Positions 1 through 8,940 of a stretch of DNA of 64,000 nucleotides are shown here, in pieces. Under the pieces are notes generated by a model. It did no database searches. It saw only the letters and a list, made by a program, of their open reading frames with translations, and was not told the origin of the DNA. The DNA comes from VRUE01 sp963715455 (GTDB taxonomy: Bacteria; Actinomycetota; Thermoleophilia; Solirubrobacterales; 70-9): positions 434,001 to 498,000 of the forward strand of contig OY970245.1 of NCBI GenBank assembly GCA_963715455.1, in the 5' to 3' direction. How positions within the stretch are numbered: the stretch's first letter is position 1; each line of letters opens with the position of its first letter. The position numbers were made by a program, and so were the translations under genes.

Positions 1-2
1 GG

Positions 3-206
3 GTCGTGTTCACCGCCTGCACCGGCTCGTTTGAACTGAAAATCTTTGACGGCAAAGAAGTCAGGACGATCAAAGAAAAGATCTTCGGCCGGGCAAAGGT
101 CCGCATCGAGGTCTCGGGTAGTCGCGCCACAGGCGAAGGAGTCTCCGCCGAAAGCTGGAGCTACTCGATGAGCAGCGTCTCCGCCCCCGGCATCTGCGGC
201 CGCTGA
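3..206 (+). CDS. C-terminal fragment of an unrecognised protein, cut by window edge
   Basis: An open frame runs from the window edge to a TGA at 204-206. A GTG at position 6 could be a start, but the frame is open to the edge, so this is probably the end of a longer gene. The visible 67 residues are polar, with alternating charged and hydrophobic residues in the middle (KIFDGKEVRTIKEKIFGRAK), and look like a small beta-rich domain. I do not recognise a family. The stop lies 15 bases before the first tRNA-like fragment, so this may be the last gene before the accessory region or part of a still older insertion. Confidence 0.35.
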   Translation, partial: VVFTACTGSFELKIFDGKEVRTIKEKIFGRAKVRIEVSGSRATGEGVSAESWSYSMSSVSAPGICGR

Positions 207-221
207 CGCCGCGATGCGCTG

Positions 222-244
222 GGATAGAGCGACTCCCTCCTAAG
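222..244 (+). repeat. tRNA-Arg(CCT) 5'-half fragment, copy 1 (att-like)
   Basis: These 23 bases are identical to positions 2698-2720 region of the intact tRNA gene (D-stem to anticodon loop) and end, like the other copies, at CTCCTAAG. The acceptor stem and first part of the D-arm are lost. It is the most eroded of the three fragments and the farthest from the functional tRNA. Confidence 0.8.
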
Positions 245-246
245 CA

Positions 247-687
247 CTATGAATCGAGGCCTGGGATCGGTTCCACGGGCAAGTCGCCATGGATCGCCTC
301 CAGCTCTTCCAGATCGACTTGATCTTGAGGTCGTCTAGCAAGGCGCATCGGAAACCGTGTCGAAATCAAGGGGAGGAGAACCGCCGCGAATGATGTCGAT
401 GATGCCGCGGCGACTGTTTACCCGCAGGTGCTCAGCGCCAGCGATGTCGTCGATCGTGAGCTTCTTACCATCGGACAATCGCCGCCATCCGTCAATTCGA
501 GGAAGCGCAGGATCGTCTCGTCAGCTTCCTCGCCATCGGGGACGAGTAGGTCCGAGTCTCTCGTTGCCCGTACATAGCCGTGGAAAATCACGCTGAACCC
601 GCCGATGACAACGTGCTCCAAGCCTGCCGAGTTGGCGTCGGCTATGACGCCAACGAGATCAGGACCAGAGGGCTCGTCTTGGGACAT
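247..687 (-). pseudogene. Decayed nucleotidyltransferase (AbiEii/DUF6036-like)
   Basis: The N-terminal part, from ATG at 687, carries the NTase fold signature (VVIGGFSVIFHGY then RATRDSDLLV), as in AbiEii-like nucleotidyltransferases. After about residue 55 the reading frame breaks. The expected continuation (KKLTIDDIAGAEHLRVNSRR then GIIDIIRGG) is in another frame, and the family-like C-terminus (RRPQDQVDLEELEAIHGDLP) in yet another, with sequence missing between them. The last frame stops at 247, three bases from tRNA fragment 1. At least two frameshifts plus an internal deletion argue for a dead gene. The same fold, intact, is in the next cassette at 1204-1680. Confidence 0.65.
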
Positions 688-874
688 TGCCGGCCTTCAC
701 GGAAGCAGCGAGCAGCGAGACAGCTTGCTGCGAGAGCTTTTGGCCTAGCTCCAGCCGCTGAGTGGGTGTCAATGCCAAGTTAGAAGCACGCAGCTGCTCT
801 GCATCAGCACGATTGATCTTTGCCCATTCGGCCTCATTGCCGGGAGCTAGTAGCGGCTTTCTACTGACTGCCAT
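659..874 (-). CDS. Small partner protein of the decayed NTase (71 aa)
   Basis: A 71-residue frame from ATG at 874 to a stop at 659, overlapping the NTase start at 687 by 29 bases. It is Gln/Leu/Ala-rich and mostly helical in appearance (TPTQRLELGQKLSQQAVSLL). The neighbouring cassette has the same layout, a short protein (1031-1207) overlapping the NTase start, so the two are likely partners in a toxin-antitoxin-like or regulatory pair. The family is not recognised. Because the downstream NTase is broken, this gene may be a remnant, although it is itself intact. Confidence 0.5.
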   Translation of the reverse strand: MAVSRKPLLAPGNEAEWAKINRADAEQLRASNLALTPTQRLELGQKLSQQAVSLLAASVKAGNVPRRALWS

Positions 875-951
875 GCCTTCATGGTAGGCGCCAGGTCGGA
901 TTGGGGCATGAATGGGCAAAGCCGCCTCGGAGCGCCTACGATCAAGGCGGA

Positions 952-982
952 GCCCCGATAGCTCAGCTGGATAGATCCTAAG
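952..982 (+). repeat. tRNA-Arg(CCT) 5'-half fragment, copy 2 (att-like, internal deletion)
   Basis: Positions 952-975 match the first 24 bases of the intact tRNA exactly. The match then skips nine bases (GCGACTCCC) and resumes with TCCTAAG at 976-982. It therefore ends at the same anticodon-loop point as the other copies but can no longer fold as a tRNA half. Confidence 0.85.
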
Positions 983-1030
983 CGACTGTCCGATCAGGAA
1001 AGAACCACTCTGCTTCGCTACCGTGTCTTC

Positions 1031-1207
1031 ATGGCTTCGATTCAACAGCCGGGCCAAGCCTCGAAGGACCCTGCGGCGGCAGCCGAGGCGGTTCGCGTCC
1101 AACGACTGCGCGAAGACGCACAACGCCCCATGAGCGTGAACTTGGCCGAGACGATCGCGCTGAGTCACGCGCTGCTGAAGATGGCCGCACCCGCCCAGCG
1201 GCAATGA
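1031..1207 (+). CDS. Small partner protein of NTase (58 aa)
   Basis: A 58-residue frame starting ATG at 1031 and ending in a TGA that overlaps the ATG of the next gene (ATGA at 1204-1207), so the two are translationally coupled. The protein is Ala/Gln-rich at the start and helical afterwards (VNLAETIALSHALLKMA). The layout copies the 71-aa gene and NTase of the previous cassette. The likely role is antitoxin or regulatory partner of the NTase. This is inferred from layout only, as no family is recognised. Confidence 0.5.
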   Translation: MASIQQPGQASKDPAAAAEAVRVQRLREDAQRPMSVNLAETIALSHALLKMAAPAQRQ

Positions 1208-1680
1208 CGTCAGCGGCCTTCGACGAGATCCTACGGAGGCTGGTAGCCGCAGGTGCGGAGTTCGTGGTGATCGGTGGGCTTGCTTTGGGAGCAAGAGGCG
1301 TCGTTCGTGCCACCAAGGACATCGACATCGTCGTCGCGTCCGATGTCGAGAACCTAAGGGTGGTTGCAGAGGTGGCCGTAGATGCCGGTGGGCAGGTTCA
1401 GCGAGGCGAGGCGCTGCTCGGAACTCCCTTCTCGATCGCGGCGGAGCTCGCCAGCGGGGAACAGATGGCAATCGACACAGAGCTTGGACGCCTCGACATC
1501 GTGCAGGGACTCGAGGGCGTTCCGAGCTTCGACGAGCTTCGATCGCGTGCAACCGAGACCGAAGTGCTTGGAGTCAACGTGGCGGTCTGCTCGGTGGAGG
1601 ATCTGCGTGCGATGAAGCAAGCCGCCGGCCGCGGCCAAGATCTCGTGGACTTGGAGAACCTCGACGCGGCTGAAGGTTGA
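1204..1680 (+). CDS. Nucleotidyltransferase, AbiEii/DUF6036-like
   Basis: A 158-residue NTase-fold protein. The signature is near the N-terminus: a hydrophobic strand and glycine turn (FVVIGGLALGARG, about residues 20-32), then RATKDIDIVV with the DxD metal-binding pair at about residues 39-41. A third acidic residue is plausible in TELGRLDIV (about 92-100). The C-terminal helix VEDLRAMKQAAGRGQDLVDL is characteristic of AbiEii-like and DUF6036 NTases. These are often toxin or antitoxin halves that transfer nucleotides to RNA or protein. The start is the ATG overlapping the 58-aa gene. It lies between tRNA fragments 2 and 3 and ends 45 bases before fragment 3. The substrate is unknown. Confidence 0.75.
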   Translation: MTSAAFDEILRRLVAAGAEFVVIGGLALGARGVVRATKDIDIVVASDVENLRVVAEVAVDAGGQVQRGEALLGTPFSIAAELASGEQMAIDTELGRLDIVQGLEGVPSFDELRSRATETEVLGVNVAVCSVEDLRAMKQAAGRGQDLVDLENLDAAEG

Positions 1681-1724
1681 CCCAAGCGGAAGACCGTGAC
1701 CAGGCTCTACCCTTGTCGGCATCC

Positions 1725-1764
<40 letters not shown>

Positions 1765-1932
1765 CGAGTTAGAAGAGTGCGCGTTTTCGGCTCTGCACAG
1801 GGATTTGTGCGGTGTCTCCCGCCATTACGGATTCCATTCGATTGCAGTAGTTATATTCGGGTTTGGGCAGCGAGAACCGCCGCTGCCCAATGGATTGCAT
1901 TGTCGGCGGGGTGCTCCGCTACCTTGTCGGCC

Positions 1933-2236
1933 ATGGTTTCTCGCGACCTGATCGATCAAGCAGGGAAGCTGCTGGCGGAGACTGCCGGCGCGGAGTCGAA
2001 GGTGGTCCTCTTCGGCTCCCACGCGCGCGGAGACGCCAGAGCGGATAGCGATGTTGACTTTCTCGTCATCGAGCCTGTTGTGAAGAACCGCCTCAAGGAG
2101 TGGGAGCGTCTGAGGCGCACTCTCAGAGACTTCCCAGCGCCGGTAGACATCGTCGTCCTCGACGCGAAGCGCGCCGAGAGGCGTGCAAAGGTGCCAGGAA
2201 CGATGGTCCATCACGCGTTGCGAGACGGTCGCGTCC

Positions 2237-2250
<14 letters not shown>
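1933..2250 (+). CDS. mntA: MNT-type nucleotidyltransferase antitoxin (MntA-like)
   Basis: A 105-residue minimal nucleotidyltransferase. The hallmark GSx10DxD motif is at about residues 29-43 (GSHARGDARADSDVD), and a third acidic residue is likely in the strand VDIVVLD (about 72-78). MNT proteins of the MntA-HepT (type VII) systems silence the partner HEPN ribonuclease by adding AMP to it. The ATG at 1933 was chosen because it sits just before the first helix (MVSRDLIDQAGKLL). An upstream in-frame start at 1777 would add a low-complexity leader not expected in the family. It overlaps the HEPN gene by 14 bases and lies between tRNA fragment 3 and the intact tRNA. Confidence 0.85.
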
Positions 2251-2753
<503 letters not shown>

Positions 2754-2773
2754 TTCGCTGGAACCGCTTGGCT

Positions 2774-2787
2774 AAGCCAATTGGCTT
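2774..2787. repeat. 14-bp perfect palindrome downstream of tRNA-Arg
   Basis: AAGCCAATTGGCTT is a perfect palindrome 20 bases after the tRNA end. It could help end the tRNA transcript or be a protein site. There is no T-tract to decide. The rest of 2754-2955 holds no gene that I can support and should contain the promoter of the Fic gene. Confidence 0.35.
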
Positions 2788-2955
2788 GAGGAAGGCGCCA
2801 AAGACCCAGGTGGGTAGGCACGAGGTAGGGACACCCCCGCCATATCTTCCGTCTAAGGAAGGATTCGCTGTCCCTTGTAGGCACGTATTAAAGGATAAAG
2901 CCGTTTCGCTTAGTAAGCTGCAGCTAGCTAAACGACCGCTTGCATCGCACGTCCC

Positions 2956-4143
2956 ATGGCGCCAAGAACCCAGTCAAACAGCCGCTCCGGAGATCTCCGC
3001 GTCGCGGAGTCAGGACCCGACGGCTACTCGACCTTCCACCCCCGGCCTCTCCCGCCCGATCCTCCGCTCTCGGTCGACTCAAGGCTGCAGGGACTCTTGG
3101 GCCGAGCCAACCAGGCCCTCGGCCGACTCGATGGGATCACGCTCTTGCTGCCGGACCCCGACCAGTTCCTCTACACCTACGTGCGCAAGGAGGCGGTGCT
3201 GTCGTCTCAGATCGAGGGGACCCAGTCCTCGCTCTCTGACTTGCTCCTCTTCGAGGCGGACGCGGCGCCTGGAGTACCCCTCAGCGACGCGCGGGAGACC
3301 TCCGACTACATCGCCGCAATGAACCGAGGCCTCGAGCTGCTTCGGGTCGAGGGGTTGCCGATCTGCAACCGCCTCTTCCGAGAGGTGCACAGCGTTCTGC
3401 TCGGGTCGGGTCGCGGCTCCGAGAAGACGCCGGGAAGGTTCCGGCGCGAGCAGAATTGGATCGGGGGGTCGCGTCCATCGGTTGCGCGCTACATGCCTCC
3501 TCCGTGGCAGGAGGTCGAGCCAGCGATGAGCGAGCTTGAGAAATTTCTTCATGACCAGCCCGAGCCCACCCCAATCCTGATCAAGGCTGCCCTAGCCCAT
3601 GCTCAGTTCGAGTCGATCCATCCATTCCTGGATGGCAACGGCAGGGTCGGCCGGCTGCTGATCACCCTTTTGCTGGTCGCCGACGGTGTCTTGAAGGGAC
3701 CGCTGCTCTACCTGAGCCTGTATCTAAAGCAAAACCGCGACGACTACTACGACCACCTTCAGGGAATCCGCACCGAAGGGGCATGGGAGGCGTGGGTGGC
3801 GTTTTTCTTGGAAGGAGTGGTCGAGGTTGCAGAGTCGACTACGACGACCACTGGCCACCTGGTTCACATGATCGAGCGCGATCGCCACACGATTCACGAA
3901 TTCGGGCGCGGAGCGGCAACTGCAGCCCGGGTCCACGACCTCGCATCGAGATTCGTTGTCTTTCGCCCAACTGTCGCCGCAGAAGCACTCGGCCTCAGCG
4001 CTCCACCGGTCTACAACGCGGTCAACCGCCTAGAGGGAGCCGGAATCTTGCGTGAGGTCACCGGTCGCCAGCGCGGGAAGCTCTATGTCTATGACGAGTA
4101 CTTGGCCCGCCTCAATGAGGGCACCACCGAGCCGCCCTCCTAG
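2956..4143 (+). CDS. Fic-family protein (AMPylase) with C-terminal winged helix
   Basis: A 395-residue Fic protein that would transfer AMP from ATP to hydroxyl side chains. A Fic N-terminal domain carries the auto-inhibitory helix motif SSQIEGT (about residues 83-89), placing it in class II. The catalytic loop HPFLDGNGRVGR starts at about residue 222, with the base His and the phosphate-binding GNGR intact, so the enzyme should be active once the inhibitory Glu is displaced. The last about 70 residues look like a winged-helix domain (AAEALGLSAPPVYNAVNRL then GILREVTG), suggesting DNA binding or autoregulation. It lies just outside the tRNA-linked cassettes and could also be accessory. The ATG at 2956 gives the expected N-terminus. 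Confidence 0.85.
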   Translation: MAPRTQSNSRSGDLRVAESGPDGYSTFHPRPLPPDPPLSVDSRLQGLLGRANQALGRLDGITLLLPDPDQFLYTYVRKEAVLSSQIEGTQSSLSDLLLFEADAAPGVPLSDARETSDYIAAMNRGLELLRVEGLPICNRLFREVHSVLLGSGRGSEKTPGRFRREQNWIGGSRPSVARYMPPPWQEVEPAMSELEKFLHDQPEPTPILIKAALAHAQFESIHPFLDGNGRVGRLLITLLLVADGVLKGPLLYLSLYLKQNRDDYYDHLQGIRTEGAWEAWVAFFLEGVVEVAESTTTTTGHLVHMIERDRHTIHEFGRGAATAARVHDLASRFVVFRPTVAAEALGLSAPPVYNAVNRLEGAGILREVTGRQRGKLYVYDEYLARLNEGTTEPPS

Positions 4144-4181
4144 CCATTTGCCTGACTTGACAAATAGCTGCTCCTCAAGCC

Positions 4182-5252
4182 CTACTGCCCCACAGCCCCA
4201 AAGCTCACAACCCCAAAGGCCTCCCCCGCGGCGAAAGTCGGGGCGCCCGCCGCGAAAGCTTCGTTGAAGCTCTGCGCGGTGGAGGCATCGAGCGTCAGCG
4301 CTGCGTTCGCTACCGAGATCGAGCGGCCCTTCGGATCAGAAGCAACAGAAGCCCCAGCCATACCCAGCCCCAAGACCCCGATCCGCCCCAACTTGCCGGG
4401 AAAGGCGGGGGTAGGCAGGATCTCTACTTCTGCGGAAACGCTCTTCGCTCCCAAGTCAAGCCAGTATTCGGTGTGGAAGATCTGCCCAGCTCCTAGTTGG
4501 AGGAGTTCGATCGCCCCACCCAGCCTCAGGGTGCCCTGTGAGGCATCAGGTGAGATCTGTCCTCCGGCGGCAATCGGGAAGCTGAACACAGGCCCTGGAG
4601 AAAGTTCTGCCGGGGAGATCGGGTTCAAGGAGACGAAGAGGGATTTGAACTTGGCGAGGATCTGAGGGTCAGGGACAAGCGTGCCCTTTCCTTGAGGCAG
4701 GATCGTCACCAGCTGGGGTGTGGTCTTGGTCTTCAGCGTGCCGATGACTTGGCCTTCTTTGAAAGCGTCTTTGACCCGTAGCTTCTTGTTCAGCCTTGTC
4801 GCCACCTTCTGAGTGAGAGTCAGCGGCTTGGCCGAGAAGCCCAGGCCGAAGCCTTCGCGTTTGGCTTTGGTGCTCTTTGCCTTGGCGACTTTCAGCTGGG
4901 AGCCGCCCACCTTGGCTGAGATCGGGTTGGGGTTGGCTTTCAGCTCGACCTTGCGCAAGGGGACAGAGCGGTTGGCCTTGGCGAAGACCAAGCTGCCTTC
5001 GGTGAGCACTTCGGCCTTGCCCGAGGTCGGGTCGGCCTTGCCACCTGTGACTGGCAGGGTGATCGTCTTGCCTTGCTTCTTTGCCGGCGCCTTGGCGGTG
5101 AGCGTCACGCCTGCTTTCTTCAGCAGGTTGATGAAGGACTTATCGAGGGTGAGCTTTGCCTGACCACCGCCCAAAGGGTCATAGTCGCCCTGAGCAAAGG
5201 CCGGGAAGACGAGGGTCAAAAGGCCCAAGGCAACGGCGATCCTGATCCTCAT
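4182..5252 (-). CDS. Secreted protein with two HtaA-like beta domains
   Basis: A 356-residue exported protein with a signal peptide (MRIRIAVALGLLTLVFPAFA). Two similar regions follow. The first (about 30-150) contains LTLDKSFINLLKKAGVTL then ITLPVTGGKAD. The second (about 170-345) contains FSFPIAAGGQI then GTLRLGGAIELLQLGAG. The FPI-GG pattern with a following glycine-rich strand resembles the HtaA domain of actinobacterial surface haem-binding proteins, but similarity is by eye and haem binding is not shown. It is the last gene of a five-gene minus-strand operon, 22 bases after the previous stop, and converges on the Fic gene with a 38-base gap. Confidence 0.6.
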   Translation of the reverse strand: MRIRIAVALGLLTLVFPAFAQGDYDPLGGGQAKLTLDKSFINLLKKAGVTLTAKAPAKKQGKTITLPVTGGKADPTSGKAEVLTEGSLVFAKANRSVPLRKVELKANPNPISAKVGGSQLKVAKAKSTKAKREGFGLGFSAKPLTLTQKVATRLNKKLRVKDAFKEGQVIGTLKTKTTPQLVTILPQGKGTLVPDPQILAKFKSLFVSLNPISPAELSPGPVFSFPIAAGGQISPDASQGTLRLGGAIELLQLGAGQIFHTEYWLDLGAKSVSAEVEILPTPAFPGKLGRIGVLGLGMAGASVASDPKGRSISVANAALTLDASTAQSFNEAFAAGAPTFAAGEAFGVVSFGAVGQ

Positions 5253-5274
5253 CTGATGTCCCCTCCCTGATTGT

Positions 5275-6054
5275 TCATTCCTTCACTGCACAGCTCTTTT
5301 CGACTTTGGTGCTCAAGGTGAGCCCCCCGGCGAACTCGAAGCTGGCCAGGGCCAGCGGGAAGACGATCCGCGGGGTGCCCTTGGGAGCCGGGCAACCGGA
5401 GTTGAAGTAGCTCAGTTGCTTGCCCCGATAGGTGTATTTGCGCTTCAGGGTGAGCTTGATGCGGTCCACGTAGCCCCAGGAGCCAAGGGCTTGAGGCAGC
5501 GATGTGGAGAGCTGGGTTCCCCAGGCGCCCTTCTTCAGATGCTTGATCTTGAAGACCAGAACGAATGAGCTAAAGAAGGGATTGGCGGTGAAGATGTGGG
5601 TCAAGAGCACCGGTCTTCCCTTCTCCCTGCCATTGAAGATCAAAAGCCTTCCTCTAGTCGGGTAGGCGCCCTGGTCGGGCAAGACGATGTTGGCCCAGAA
5701 CTGGCCGGAGCCGATCACCGCGTCGCCGCAGGTGGAAAGAGCGCGTTCGGTTGAGGTGGCCTTTAGCGCAGAGGCCCGACAGGTGGCAAGGCCCTTGGAT
5801 TGCAGTAAGCCGTGGCGGTTGACCTTGACCGTCATGCGCTGCAGCTGATCGGGGACGCCGCCTTTGGGGGCCTCGAGGTGGCCGGAGACGAAGACGGCTA
5901 TGGGATCAGTGCCCGTTCTCGGGAGCTTGTAGGGGAGGATTTGGCTAAGGACGGTGATCCTCAGGTTGCCGCGTTGGATGACTGCGGCTGCTGCCAAGGA
6001 GGCGCAGGCCAAGAGGGCCGCGGCGGCGCCGAGCCAGAGAACCCTTCTGCTCAC
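5275..6054 (-). CDS. Secreted single-module protein related to the 960-aa neighbour
   Basis: A 259-residue exported protein with a signal peptide (residues 1-24, ending ASLAAAA). The mature part has paired cysteines (LATCRA and STCGDAVIGSG), then a strand pattern PTRGRLLIFNG and a final Cys pair (NSGCPAPKG, EKSCAVKE). This order (Cys, Cys, IGxG, GxxLIxNG) matches one unit of the four-times repeated module in the upstream 960-aa protein, so it looks like a one-module relative. Function is unknown; extracellular surface or matrix location is likely. It starts three bases after the previous gene ends, in the same operon. Confidence 0.6.
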   Translation of the reverse strand: MSRRVLWLGAAAALLACASLAAAAVIQRGNLRITVLSQILPYKLPRTGTDPIAVFVSGHLEAPKGGVPDQLQRMTVKVNRHGLLQSKGLATCRASALKATSTERALSTCGDAVIGSGQFWANIVLPDQGAYPTRGRLLIFNGREKGRPVLLTHIFTANPFFSSFVLVFKIKHLKKGAWGTQLSTSLPQALGSWGYVDRIKLTLKRKYTYRGKQLSYFNSGCPAPKGTPRIVFPLALASFEFAGGLTLSTKVEKSCAVKE

Positions 6055-6057
6055 TGC

Positions 6058-8940
6058 CTACCCCCTGCGCTTGCGCTTCTTAGCCTTGCCGCTCTTACCC
6101 TGCTTCCCGCACTTGGCCTTGACCACTGGCCTGGTGTTGGAGAGCTCGCCGTTTTGCCCGGTGAATTCAGAGATCGCCTTGTGCTTGCCTTTGCAGAGGT
6201 TGGCTGAATTTTCGATCAGGCCTTTCTTGCCCCCCTGCATGGTCAAGACGAATTTGCTCACCGGGGCGTCGGGCACAGCCTCGAAGGTGTTTCTGATCCT
6301 GCCTTTCAAGGAGTCGATTCTGCCAACGACGTCAACGGTGATCTTCTCGTGGTGCAGCGAGGCGACCAGATCAGGGAGCTGGTGCTCAGAGGATCTGAGG
6401 TAAACCGGGCCTTCGAGGGGCTCGGCGAGAACTGGGGTATAGGCCCTGGCGAAGCCATAGACCGAGCCCGCCGGGCACTGGTCTGCCCTGAACTGGACCC
6501 TGGTGCAGATCGTTTTGATGTGGCTCTGGTCGAGGAAGGCCGACTTTGGCAGGGTGACCCTTGCCCTGGCGATGTTGGCTTCTGTGCCTTCGGGGCCGCC
6601 GTCCATCGTCAGGGTCGCCTTGAAGGCCGGGTTGTCACCGCGCTTGGTGCCGCCCTTGAGGCGCAGGTTCAATTTGGGCTTGAACTCCAGAGCTGCGCAA
6701 TCGGCTGCCTGGAAGGGGGTTGAGACAGTCACCGGGCGATCGTCGACGGTCGAGCCGAAGTCGAGGCCTGAGCCCAAGAGGGTCGATGCCGTTGAGGTCC
6801 TTTCGCAGTTGGTCGGGTTGAAGACGAACTTGGGCCTATCCGTCGCCGCCCGGATGTCCCGCAGGTGAACCGGGATGCCTTTGATGATGTGGGGGATTGG
6901 GTCTGAGCCGGTGGCGTCGATGAAGACTTCGGCGGTCTCTCTGTCGACGCGGAAAGCGAGACGCACGACGACCGTGCCGATGTCGAAGGGCCCGACTCTG
7001 CCGGCGGTGATCGCCACCATGGAGATGGCTGAGCCGTTATATGGACCCGCCAGGTAGATCTTGCCAGGGGCGTAGGCGAGGGTCTGGCCTACTCCCGAGC
7101 CGGCGAAGGTGGTGCCGAGCTGCGAGGCAGCTGGGCAGGAGGGATTGTCGAGCTCTTCCTGGCCACCGTGGGGGCCTGTCCTTGCTTCGGCTTGAGCGAT
7201 GCCCGCCTCTGAGCAATACGGGATGCCAGCGAGGATTCCGGCGATGCCCGGCGGCAGCTTGATCGAGAAGTTGGTGAACTCCTGTTCGCTATCGGTTCTG
7301 AAGAGCCGCACGTCAAAGGGGCTGAAGGTGCCCCCGGCGTTGTTGCGGGTGCCGGCGAAGAGGCCCGGTTTGAAGGGCGGCAGGCCGCCTGAGGGACAAG
7401 CCGCGCCACCGGGGCCGCTGATGATCTCAAAGGCCGAGCTGGTGGTGACCGGATCGTTGCCCGACCAGGGGAAGAGCTTGGCGGTCGCCTCATAGGTGCC
7501 GCAGGCCGGTGGCGAGGCAAGCGGGCTCCTGGCGCCCTCGCGGAAGTGCAGCTTGAAGTTGGAGAAGGGCAGCTGGGGCATCTCCTCGGCCACGGTCGTC
7601 AGCTGACCGGTAACCGGGTCGGGAATCACCTCAAGCGCCTGCACGACCCTGATGCCGAGCTTGGCGTTCTTGATCACCACATACATCGCGACCAAGGAGT
7701 CAAAGGGGTTCTCGTAAGGCTCGGCGACGTAGAGGGCGCCGTGGACTCTTTCCTCAAGCACCGGCGTCTCTACTTCGACCGTGCCGATCTTTGAGGCGCT
7801 GGGGCAGCCGCTTCCTGCTTCGGAGAAGGCGGTCTCTTTTGCCAATTGGGCTTCGCTGCAGACCTCCAACCCTTCGGCGACTGAAGGGTTGACCGTGAAG
7901 CCCTCGGGCAGGGTGACCTCGGTGCGTTTGATCGTCGAGGCGGCGATGCCCTGCGGATCGAGGATGCCTTGGTCGACTACATCGAGGCCGAAGTCAAGGC
8001 CGGTTGGCGAGGAGGCGGCTTTGGTGGTTGGCGAGGCCGTGATCCCCGGAGCGAAGTCCAAGGCCGCGCACTCGCCGAGTCCCAGGGGCAGGGGCGGTTC
8101 GCCGTCGTCGTTGGTTTCGGCGAAGGCGTTGACGAAGACGTCCTGCGTCCCCCAGGAGTTGCCTTCGAAGTCGGCCCGTAGCGGGCCCGTGCAGGATGAG
8201 GGCAGGGTGATCAGCGGCTCGCCCGAGCCATCGACCGTGCAGAGATCGTCCTCAGCGGTCAGCACGCACTGGCCCCGCTCGATGTCGTGCGCGTCGGCCA
8301 ACGGGTCAGACCACAACGTCAGCGTCGCCCCGTAGATCAGGATCGACTGGGAGATGCCGTGGAAGGTGGCGATCACCCGGTAGGGGTGCTCTTCGCTCAA
8401 GCGCACGTCGAAGACCACCGGCACGCCGAGGAAGACGAAGCCGAACTTGGCTAGCGTGCCCGGTGGGGGCAAGAGGTTATAGACGGGGACGCTGGCTTTT
8501 GTCTGGTTTTTGGGGGTAGAGGCTTTGGTTGCACCGTGGACATTGATGTAGCCGACCGTCGAGCTGATCGGGCAGCTGGGGTACTTGAGTCCCGACGGAG
8601 TGCTGAGCAGTTTGGAGAACTGCGGGCCCGTGCAGCGCGGCGTCGCGGTCGGCACCCCCGCGAAGCCCTCGGGCAGCTCGGTGTAGAGGTCTTTGACCGC
8701 GTCATCGGGCACTTCGAAGCCTTTTTCGTCGATGGTCGTCTCGAAGTTGACCGTGGTCGCCATCGCGAAGGGATGGGCGCCCGCCTGGACCACCGGTGAG
8801 CCGTCTTGCTCGTCGAAGCTCAGCTCAGTGAATTCGATGCCGAAGTCGGCGCTCGCCTTGGGGGCGGCGAAAGCGAACAGTGCCAGGATCGCTACGGCGA
8901 GCGCCAGCAGGCCTTTGTGAGTGGACTTCACGGCGCTCAT
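6058..8940 (-). CDS. Large secreted protein with four Cys-containing repeats and Lys-rich tail
   Basis: A 960-residue exported protein with a signal peptide (1-31). About four repeats of a 150-200 residue module follow. Each opens with a Cys (CTGPQFSK, CSEAQLAK, CSEAGIAQ, CTRVQFRA), then CP or SCP a short way on, an I/L-G turn, and a strand of the type GxxYLAxP (GALYVAEPYENP, GKIYLAGPYNGS, GPVYLRSSEH). The C-terminus is basic (KSGKAKKRKRRG), possibly an anchor to anionic wall polymers. No enzymatic motif is visible. Start ATG overlaps the upstream gene's stop (8937-8940). I know this only as a large uncharacterised secreted protein type of Thermoleophilia; a structural or adhesive role is an inference. 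Confidence 0.65.
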   Translation of the reverse strand: MSAVKSTHKGLLALAVAILALFAFAAPKASADFGIEFTELSFDEQDGSPVVQAGAHPFAMATTVNFETTIDEKGFEVPDDAVKDLYTELPEGFAGVPTATPRCTGPQFSKLLSTPSGLKYPSCPISSTVGYINVHGATKASTPKNQTKASVPVYNLLPPPGTLAKFGFVFLGVPVVFDVRLSEEHPYRVIATFHGISQSILIYGATLTLWSDPLADAHDIERGQCVLTAEDDLCTVDGSGEPLITLPSSCTGPLRADFEGNSWGTQDVFVNAFAETNDDGEPPLPLGLGECAALDFAPGITASPTTKAASSPTGLDFGLDVVDQGILDPQGIAASTIKRTEVTLPEGFTVNPSVAEGLEVCSEAQLAKETAFSEAGSGCPSASKIGTVEVETPVLEERVHGALYVAEPYENPFDSLVAMYVVIKNAKLGIRVVQALEVIPDPVTGQLTTVAEEMPQLPFSNFKLHFREGARSPLASPPACGTYEATAKLFPWSGNDPVTTSSAFEIISGPGGAACPSGGLPPFKPGLFAGTRNNAGGTFSPFDVRLFRTDSEQEFTNFSIKLPPGIAGILAGIPYCSEAGIAQAEARTGPHGGQEELDNPSCPAASQLGTTFAGSGVGQTLAYAPGKIYLAGPYNGSAISMVAITAGRVGPFDIGTVVVRLAFRVDRETAEVFIDATGSDPIPHIIKGIPVHLRDIRAATDRPKFVFNPTNCERTSTASTLLGSGLDFGSTVDDRPVTVSTPFQAADCAALEFKPKLNLRLKGGTKRGDNPAFKATLTMDGGPEGTEANIARARVTLPKSAFLDQSHIKTICTRVQFRADQCPAGSVYGFARAYTPVLAEPLEGPVYLRSSEHQLPDLVASLHHEKITVDVVGRIDSLKGRIRNTFEAVPDAPVSKFVLTMQGGKKGLIENSANLCKGKHKAISEFTGQNGELSNTRPVVKAKCGKQGKSGKAKKRKRRG

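Noticed and set aside
659..1552. A 297-codon minus-strand frame across the cassettes
   Set aside because: Only its last 71 codons look like a protein; the rest is the reverse of the NTase gene on the other strand and runs through tRNA fragment 2.
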